Positions 6,481-10,445 of a stretch of 10,445 bases of DNA are shown here, in pieces; the first letter of the stretch is position 1; each line of letters begins with the position of its first letter. Source of the stretch: Actinomycetes bacterium (GTDB taxonomy: Bacteria > Actinomycetota > Humimicrobiia > Humimicrobiales > Humimicrobiaceae); contig JAUVXY010000040.1 in NCBI GenBank assembly GCA_030603375.1, positions 1 to 10,445 on the forward strand. Reading direction: 5' to 3'. The notes beneath the pieces were generated by a model, which saw nothing but the letters and a program-made list of their open reading frames with translations, made no database searches and was not told the DNA's origin. Made by a program: the position numbers and the translations under genes.

Positions 6481-7815
6481 TTAGAACCTTTCTATCAATA
6501 CATATTCTGAGTTTAACTGCTTAACCTTCCCGCTAATAGAGCTATGAATTTTAGCACCTAACTTCCCTTCTGGTATATCTGCAATTAAATCACCTGTTTT
6601 TACACTGTCCCCCACCTTAACTACCGACTCTGCCGGAATACCTGCATGCTGGGATAGATATAGTTTTACTTCATCAACATCAGCGCTAAAATCTGTAAGC
6701 GGAGTTTTGCTGTCATACATATCTATCTCTAATCTCTTTTCCAATCTGTCAACAGGCACTTTTCTATATTCTCTAAATTCATTAACTTCAAGATCGGACC
6801 TGTTGTGAGAATTTTTTATTCCCATTCTTTCAAGTTCACTCTTTATGTAATTAAACAGAGATCTTGGTGATAAATCCATCATACAGCCATACAGCTCACA
6901 TAGTCCGCAATCACAACAAAGATATGCGCAGTCATATTTTTCTAAATCTTCACTGCTCAGCTCTCCCCTAAAAATTCTCTTCATAAGCTCATCAGGAAAT
7001 AAATCATGGCCCAGTAAATACCTCGGGCACATATCGGTACACATTCTGCAGCTCATGCATATAGCCTGAGCTCTTTTTAAAACATCTGACAGATCTCTTT
7101 TTTTATTTTGCACAACAATATTATCCTCAGGAAGGACAATCACGGATTTGGTAGTTTTTTTAACAGCATACGTGTCTTCATTTATTAACTTGCCCATCAT
7201 TGGCCCTCCGTCAAAACAAGAATACTCCTCCAGCGTAACACCGCCGCAAAAATCTATTAGTTTCTTAACAGGTGTTCCCACAGGCACCATAAGTGTGAGA
7301 GGATTTTTGACCCCGCCATTTACTGTAACATATTTGTCTGTGACATTTTCCCCACAGGTAGCTTTGTAAATATTAAGAAGAGTTTCAACATTTATAACTA
7401 CCACGCCGACCTGCAGAGGTATTCCTCCTTCGGGAACAATTTTGCCTGTAACTTCATACACTAAAACCTGCTCATCACCAGCAGGATAAAAATTATCAAG
7501 CTTAAACAACTCAAATTTTATTTCCTGCTGTGTAAAATTTTCTACAGCTTTTACAGCTTCTTTGTGCTTTTCTTTGAGAGCAAGTACAATTTTTTTTGCC
7601 TTTGTTACACTGGCTGCAACTTTTATACCTTTATATACCTTATCAAAATAAAACTGCAGCAGCTGTTTATCCACGTTTATCAGAGGTTCGCATTCAGCAC
7701 CATTTATGATTAAAGTTTCTATCTGTGTATTTAATTTTATATGAGTTGGAAATCCTGCTCCGCCTGCCCCTACAACTCCAGCATTTTTAATTATCTCTAT
7801 TTCTAATTCAGACAT
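6481..7815 (-). CDS. pduS: PduS-like Fe-S flavoprotein (RnfC/SLBB family)
   Basis: Full-length (444 residues) relative of PduS, a flavin and Fe-S protein that transfers electrons from NADH, in Pdu compartments to cobalamin and through PduT. The N-terminal GVVGAGGAGFPTHIK (13-27) is the family nucleotide/flavin loop and NGAECEPL (38-45) follows. The two ferredoxin clusters are CMSCRMCTDMCP (Cys253, 256, 259, 263) and CCDCGLCELYGC (Cys300, 303, 306, 311, with extra Cys296 and Cys301). Residues 395-430 form a lipoyl-like hairpin (VKVGDSVKTGDL, then SSISGKV). Its ATG directly abuts the stop of the BMC-P gene (TAAATG), with a TGGAG ribosome site inside that gene, so translation is coupled. No cobalamin enzyme is seen here, so its partner is more likely the two Fe-S BMC-T proteins and the NADH pool. 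Confidence 0.94.
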   Translation of the reverse strand: MSELEIEIIKNAGVVGAGGAGFPTHIKLNTQIETLIINGAECEPLINVDKQLLQFYFDKVYKGIKVAASVTKAKKIVLALKEKHKEAVKAVENFTQQEIKFELFKLDNFYPAGDEQVLVYEVTGKIVPEGGIPLQVGVVVINVETLLNIYKATCGENVTDKYVTVNGGVKNPLTLMVPVGTPVKKLIDFCGGVTLEEYSCFDGGPMMGKLINEDTYAVKKTTKSVIVLPEDNIVVQNKKRDLSDVLKRAQAICMSCRMCTDMCPRYLLGHDLFPDELMKRIFRGELSSEDLEKYDCAYLCCDCGLCELYGCMMDLSPRSLFNYIKSELERMGIKNSHNRSDLEVNEFREYRKVPVDRLEKRLEIDMYDSKTPLTDFSADVDEVKLYLSQHAGIPAESVVKVGDSVKTGDLIADIPEGKLGAKIHSSISGKVKQLNSEYVLIERF

Positions 7816-8085
7816 TTATTGCTCCAAATTTATTTTGTCAACTCTTGCCACAATTGTTGCATCAATATTCTTGCCCTTAGTATAGTCAGTCCTTTTTGCA
7901 GTACTGCCAGTAGCTATCAGGCCCAATTCGCCTTCCCCAACCCCTACAGTATCTACAGCTACAAAATAGTCATTTTTTCCACTCAGGTCCACATCCACAC
8001 ACTGGACCAATAAAATTTTAAAACCATTAAGAGACGAGTCTTTTATTGTAGATGTCACGCTTCCGATAACCTTTACTAATTTCAT
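7816..8085 (-). CDS. BMC-P pentameric vertex protein (EutN/CcmL), canonical
   Basis: 89-residue EutN/CcmL-family protein that caps shell vertices as a pentamer. It starts KLVKVIGSVTSTIKD, has FVAVDTVGVGEGELGLI (residues about 41-57), the hallmark loop of the family, and ends ATIVARVDKINLEQ. The start has GAAGG just upstream, within the end of the preceding BMC-P gene (6-base gap), and the stop abuts the pduS ATG; the three genes are plainly cotranscribed. It is closest in sequence to the 9528-9800 gene. Confidence 0.94.
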   Translation of the reverse strand: MKLVKVIGSVTSTIKDSSLNGFKILLVQCVDVDLSGKNDYFVAVDTVGVGEGELGLIATGSTAKRTDYTKGKNIDATIVARVDKINLEQ

Positions 8086-8091
8086 ATTATG

Positions 8092-8385
8092 CTAACCTTC
8101 TATTACCTTTTTGCCTGATTCCATATCTATGCTGTCAATTATACCTATAATTGAACCCCTTAGCGGAATGCCTGTTTCTCCCTTCCACTTACAGATAGTA
8201 GTTCCGTCTTCTATCCAGAACACAAGGCTCCCTACTGCTGAATTAAGATAATCCGCAACAATTTTAGCACTGCCGATCTCATTTCCTTCAGAATCTATTG
8301 GTTTTACGACCAAAAGCTTTATTCCTCTAAGTTTTTCGTGTTTCATTGTGGAAACAACATTTCCAATAACTTTGCCAACCCTCAT
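8092..8385 (-). CDS. BMC-P pentameric vertex protein, divergent type
   Basis: 97-residue EutN/CcmL-fold protein. The first strand MRVGKVIGNVVSTMKHEKLR and the end GSIIGIIDSIDM are typical. The central part is not: the family DTVGVGxGE loop is replaced by YLNSAVGSLVFWIEDGTTIC, and a few extra residues follow. The start lies only 12 bases after the deoR stop, with no clear Shine-Dalgarno sequence, so it probably depends on coupling with deoR. It could occupy a special vertex or mix with the canonical pentamers. Confidence 0.9.
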   Translation of the reverse strand: MRVGKVIGNVVSTMKHEKLRGIKLLVVKPIDSEGNEIGSAKIVADYLNSAVGSLVFWIEDGTTICKWKGETGIPLRGSIIGIIDSIDMESGKKVIEG

Positions 8386-8397
8386 AATTAAAACTTT

Positions 8398-9156
8398 CTA
8401 ATAATAAATTTTTTTATTATTTCTGTTGAAAAACTGCAGGTAATTATTACCTGGTTTCTTATCTGTAATTATAATATCAACATCTTCTAATAGGCAAACT
8501 TTATTTAAAGTGATTTCATCAAATTTACTCCAATCGGCAAGAAGTATGGTCTGTGAAGAATTTTCTATCATTATTTTTTTAATTGAGGCTTGCAGTAGAT
8601 TTGGATCTGTAACTCCTGCTCTTATAGATATTCCAGATGATGAAATAAAAGCTTTGTCTGCATTTAAATTTTTTAAAAATGTTTCTGTGTAGGACCCAAC
8701 AAAATTCATGGAAATATACAAAAATTCTCCACCAGGGCAAATAAGCCTTATATTATTATTCTTTTGAATTTCATTGATCACGTTAAGCCCATTTGTTACC
8801 ACTGTTATATTTTTTTTAATATAGAGCCTTTTAGCTAAAGCAAGTGAAGTGGTTGATGCGTCTAAAAATATACTATCCCCTTCCTTAACAAGCTGGGCAG
8901 CCTTTTGGGCAATTATATTTTTTTCAAGAGTATGTATTTTCTCTCTAAATGTACTTGAAATCTCACCCGACATATTTCTTTCTGACACTGCTCCGCCGTA
9001 AACCCTTCTAAGTATGCCCTGCTTTTCAAGTGACGCTAAATCGCGAAGTACTGTCATCTCCGAGACACTAAACATATCAGAAAGCTCTGAGGTTTTTATG
9101 CCTCCATTTCTGTTTACCATTTCTGCAATTTTAAACTTTCTTTCAGTAGACAGCAT
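8398..9156 (-). CDS. DeoR-family transcriptional regulator, probable local sugar-phosphate sensor
   Basis: 252 residues, the normal DeoR/GlpR length. Residues 1-57 are the winged helix-turn-helix (TSELSDMFSVSEMTVLRDLA, then GILRRVYGGAV); the usual VRRDL is VLRDL here. The C-terminal sugar-phosphate domain follows, with GDSIFLDASTTSLALAKRL (about 93-111), VVTNGLNV, CPGGE and DWSKFDE. Members usually repress sugar catabolic genes and are released by a phosphorylated sugar, so fuculose-1-P or rhamnulose-1-P is a reasonable inducer. It is the first gene after the best promoter in the window and lies in the same run as the shell genes. There is no clear ribosome site before its ATG, though the alignment of the HTH start supports this start. 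Confidence 0.93.
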   Translation of the reverse strand: MLSTERKFKIAEMVNRNGGIKTSELSDMFSVSEMTVLRDLASLEKQGILRRVYGGAVSERNMSGEISSTFREKIHTLEKNIIAQKAAQLVKEGDSIFLDASTTSLALAKRLYIKKNITVVTNGLNVINEIQKNNNIRLICPGGEFLYISMNFVGSYTETFLKNLNADKAFISSSGISIRAGVTDPNLLQASIKKIMIENSSQTILLADWSKFDEITLNKVCLLEDVDIIITDKKPGNNYLQFFNRNNKKIYY

Positions 9157-9160
9157 GATA

Positions 9161-9209
9161 AATAATATGTTTATTATTGTTGCTTGTTATTATTTTATGT
9201 TATATTTTG
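9161..9209. promoter_or_regulatory. Candidate operator cluster at the deoR promoter
   Basis: A perfect inverted repeat, AATAATA (9161-9167) and TATTATT (9172-9178) around TGTT, lies between promoter and start codon. Similar direct copies follow at 9168 (TGTTTATTATT), 9185 (TGTTATTATTTTA) and 9198 (TGTTATATTTTG), overlapping the -10 region. DeoR-family proteins often bind short direct or inverted repeats at their own promoter. AT-richness weakens the case. Confidence 0.4.
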
Positions 9210-9220
9210 TTAGTTGTCAA
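9192..9220 (-). promoter_or_regulatory. Sigma-A-type promoter for deoR and the main BMC operon
   Basis: On the minus strand a perfect TTGACA (9215-9220) is followed after 17 bases by TAAAAT (9192-9197). This is the best promoter match in the window. Transcription would begin near 9185, about 30 bases before the deoR ATG, and no clear terminator is seen from there to the left edge, so one transcript could cover deoR through larA. Confidence 0.65.
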
Positions 9221-9269
9221 TATAAACTCAAAGTTATTTTCCATTGATTTTTCAGTAGAAATAATATAA

Positions 9270-9487
9270 ATTATAAAAACTTACAAAACTTCTAAAAATC
9301 ATTTACCGGCAAAGGTTGGTACAAAAATAATGGCAGATAAAGCGGCCAGGAAAAAATCAGAAGAAATTGGGATAACCAGGCTTAATAATATTAGTATGCT
9401 GCTATGAAAATTGTCTGGGAGAAAGAAAAAGCCTACGTTAGAGAAGCCCATAAAATAATGTTTAGAAAAGAAATAGGCAAGCTATGA
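9270..9487 (+). pseudogene. Decayed plus-strand gene fragment, possibly of mobile-element origin
   Basis: The frame open from 9270 to a TGA at 9405-9407 contains MADKAARKKSEEIGITRLNN from an ATG at 9330 and ends ISMLL. An ATG overlapping that stop (9404-9406, ATGA) opens a second frame to 9487, MKIVWEKEKAYVREAHKIMF and more. Read through a frame change, RLNN..ML-MKIV resembles from memory the NNQGCLMKIVEY motif of small proteins common in Firmicute phages and integrated elements. It is the only plus-strand stretch that reads like protein, is too short to be whole, and would be a remnant. An alternative is two overlapping small genes or chance. Confidence 0.35.
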
Positions 9488-9527
9488 TGCAGTAAAATAT
9501 AATCTTAATTTCAGATAACTATATTAT

Positions 9528-9800
9528 TTACTGTGCCTCAACCTGAATACTGTCTACCCTGGCAACAATGACAGAATCTATGCTTTTATCCTTTGTTTCT
9601 TCAGTCATGCGGGCAGAACTTCCGTTTACGACAAGCACTGTCTCTCCTGTTCCCACACCTACTGTATCAACTGCAACTACAAAAGGATCCAAAAGCTTTC
9701 CGTCTAAATCTATGGCCTTTACAATTAAAAGTTTCTTTCCTGCGAAACTTTTATCTTTTTGTGCTGAAACTACTGTCCCAACTACTTTACCCAATACCAT
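9528..9800 (-). CDS. BMC-P pentameric vertex protein (EutN/CcmL), canonical
   Basis: 90-residue pentamer protein: VLGKVVGTVVSAQKDKSFAG at the start, FVVAVDTVGVGTGETVLVV (about 40-58) with the conserved loop, and DSVIVARVDSIQ at the end. AAAGGGA precedes the ATG. It follows the divergent BMC-P gene by 99 bases and is followed by the 371-base gap, so it is separated from the other shell genes. It and the 7816-8085 protein share the canonical loop and the SSAR/STAK turn, which suggests a paralogous pair. Confidence 0.94.
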   Translation of the reverse strand: MVLGKVVGTVVSAQKDKSFAGKKLLIVKAIDLDGKLLDPFVVAVDTVGVGTGETVLVVNGSSARMTEETKDKSIDSVIVARVDSIQVEAQ

Positions 9801-9845
9801 TGTATTCCCTTTTTACTTTAACTAATAAGAAATTAATTAAATAAC

Positions 9846-9878
9846 TTGTGTGCTTAAAAATTATTCTATTACACACAA
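9846..9878. repeat. Short inverted repeat between two BMC-P genes
   Basis: TTGTGTG (9846-9852) and CACACAA (9872-9878) are perfect 7-base arms with a 19-base AT-rich spacer, in the 99-base gap between the two BMC-P genes. The G/C-alternating arms stand out from their AT-rich surroundings. There is no T-run on the minus strand after it, so a protein site is as likely as an RNA hairpin. Confidence 0.35.
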
Positions 9879-9899
9879 ATAAAATCTATACCTGCCAGA

Positions 9900-10172
9900 T
9901 TATTTTCTTAAATTAACATTATCAATAATAGACACAATAGTTGCATCAGTGGGAACATTTTCGCCATCAAAGGCCCATGCAGCTTCCATACCATCCTCAT
10001 ATCCAACCAGATCACTGGTACTTGAAGAAGTAACATCCAACGCTACCAAAAAGCTGCCAACATTTTTCCCAGTTTCTATATCTACAGGCTGAATTATTTG
10101 AATTTTTTTCCCTACAAGCCCTTTGTGCTTGGCTGTAGAAACTATCTTTCCGATAACCTTGGCGTAATACAT
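9900..10172 (-). CDS. BMC-P pentameric vertex protein, divergent type
   Basis: 90-residue EutN/CcmL-fold protein: YYAKVIGKIVSTAKHKGLVG at the start and DATIVSIIDNVNL at the end. The middle lacks the DTVGVGxGE loop and instead reads ALDVTSSSTSDLVGYEDGME, with an AAWAF segment, so the vertex pore region differs. GGTCAGGGA lies before the ATG. It is the first BMC gene after folD (107-base gap) and there is no evident terminator between them. Confidence 0.9.
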   Translation of the reverse strand: MYYAKVIGKIVSTAKHKGLVGKKIQIIQPVDIETGKNVGSFLVALDVTSSSTSDLVGYEDGMEAAWAFDGENVPTDATIVSIIDNVNLRK

Positions 10173-10225
10173 ACAATATTCCCTGACCTTTAACTTAAAT
10201 ACTGACTATGCAGTTATGCTTAACA

Positions 10226-10253
10226 AGTATATTCTCTTATAATAACAGATGAA
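10226..10253 (-). promoter_or_regulatory. Weak candidate promoter upstream of the first BMC-P gene
   Basis: On the minus strand TTCATC (10248-10253) and TATACT (10226-10231) are 16 bases apart. The -10 is good and the -35 poor. The alternative is read-through from folD, since no terminator is visible in the 107-base gap. The 9-mer TGTTATTAT on the minus strand here (10239-10247) also occurs on the plus strand at the deoR operator region (9185-9193). Confidence 0.22.
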
Positions 10254-10279
10254 ACAGCCAAAATAAATAAAAAATTTAC

Positions 10280-10445
10280 TTATTTTATACCTGCAGCATT
10301 CTTTGCAGCTTTTAATGTGTTTTTAAGCAGCATTGCAATAGTCATAGGACCGACTCCGCCCGGAACCGGTGATATGTAACCAACCCTGGGTTCAACTCTT
10401 AAAAAATCAACATCTCCTATCAAAGTAGCGCCTTTTTTGTCAAAA
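10280..10445 (-). CDS. folD: FolD, methylenetetrahydrofolate dehydrogenase/cyclohydrolase, C-terminal 54 residues
   Basis: Only the C-terminus is in the window; the start lies beyond the right edge. The minus-strand frame reads GDVDFLRVEPRVGYISPVPG, then GVGPMTIAMLLKNTL, the signature of FolD, which makes 10-formyl-tetrahydrofolate from methylene-tetrahydrofolate. The stop is at 10280-10282. It is a housekeeping gene and marks the likely edge of the BMC locus, although it is codirectional with it and not followed by an obvious terminator. Confidence 0.95.
   Translation of the reverse strand, partial: FDKKGATLIGDVDFLRVEPRVGYISPVPGGVGPMTIAMLLKNTLKAAKNAAGIK

Larger units (their letters stand above)
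9157..9527. other. 371-base gap between a BMC-P gene and deoR
   Basis: This is the only long gap in the window. From high to low coordinates it holds the tail after the BMC-P stop with no convincing terminator, a decayed plus-strand fragment (9270-9487), and an AT-rich promoter/operator region (9161-9220) just before deoR. It splits the locus into a two-gene vertex block and the main block. Confidence 0.8.

Noticed and set aside
1..10445. CRISPR arrays, tRNA or rRNA genes, insertion sequences, strong intrinsic terminators
   Set aside because: No regularly spaced repeats, cloverleaf sequences, transposase motifs or GC-rich hairpin followed by a T-run were found on either strand.

Overview
The window is a bacterial microcompartment (BMC, metabolosome) locus from an AT-rich bacterium, most likely a Firmicute of the clostridial type. 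The reasons are low G+C by eye, frequent ATA and AGA codons, purine-rich AGGAG-type ribosome sites, and sigma-A-like promoter hexamers. Genus cannot be told from the sequence. Every convincing gene lies on the minus strand, so transcription runs from high to low coordinates.

Layout in transcription order: the 3' end of folD (10280-10445, cut by the window edge); two BMC-P vertex genes (9900-10172, 9528-9800); a 371-base gap with a decayed plus-strand gene fragment and the best promoter/operator region of the window (9157-9527); a DeoR-family regulator (8398-9156); two more BMC-P genes (8092-8385, 7816-8085); a PduS-like Fe-S flavoprotein (6481-7815); a PduT-like BMC-T trimer gene (5831-6412); a class II fuculose/rhamnulose-phosphate-type aldolase (4955-5779); a BMC-H gene (4596-4871); a PduL phosphotransacylase with long extensions (3496-4551); a PduP-like CoA-acylating aldehyde dehydrogenase (2015-3433); a second BMC-H with a Ser/Lys/Pro tail (1595-1942); a second PduT-like BMC-T (975-1523); and a LarA-family nickel racemase, cut by the left edge (1-837).

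The shell is complete on paper: 2 BMC-H hexamers, 2 BMC-T trimers and 4 BMC-P pentamers. Three cargo enzymes carry matching amphipathic encapsulation-peptide-like helices, on the N-terminus of the dehydrogenase and of PduL and on the C-terminus of the aldolase. Inferred pathway: a deoxy-ketose-1-phosphate (fuculose-1-P or rhamnulose-1-P) is cleaved to dihydroxyacetone phosphate and lactaldehyde. Lactaldehyde is oxidised to lactyl-CoA and converted to lactyl-phosphate, and lactate is formed by a kinase not in the window. This resembles the fucose/rhamnose compartments of Planctomycetes and Verrucomicrobia. No glycyl-radical diol dehydratase and no alcohol dehydrogenase is seen. PduS plus two Fe-S-type BMC-T proteins could therefore re-oxidise NADH and pass electrons across the shell, and LarA could racemise the lactate product. 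These last two ideas are inference.
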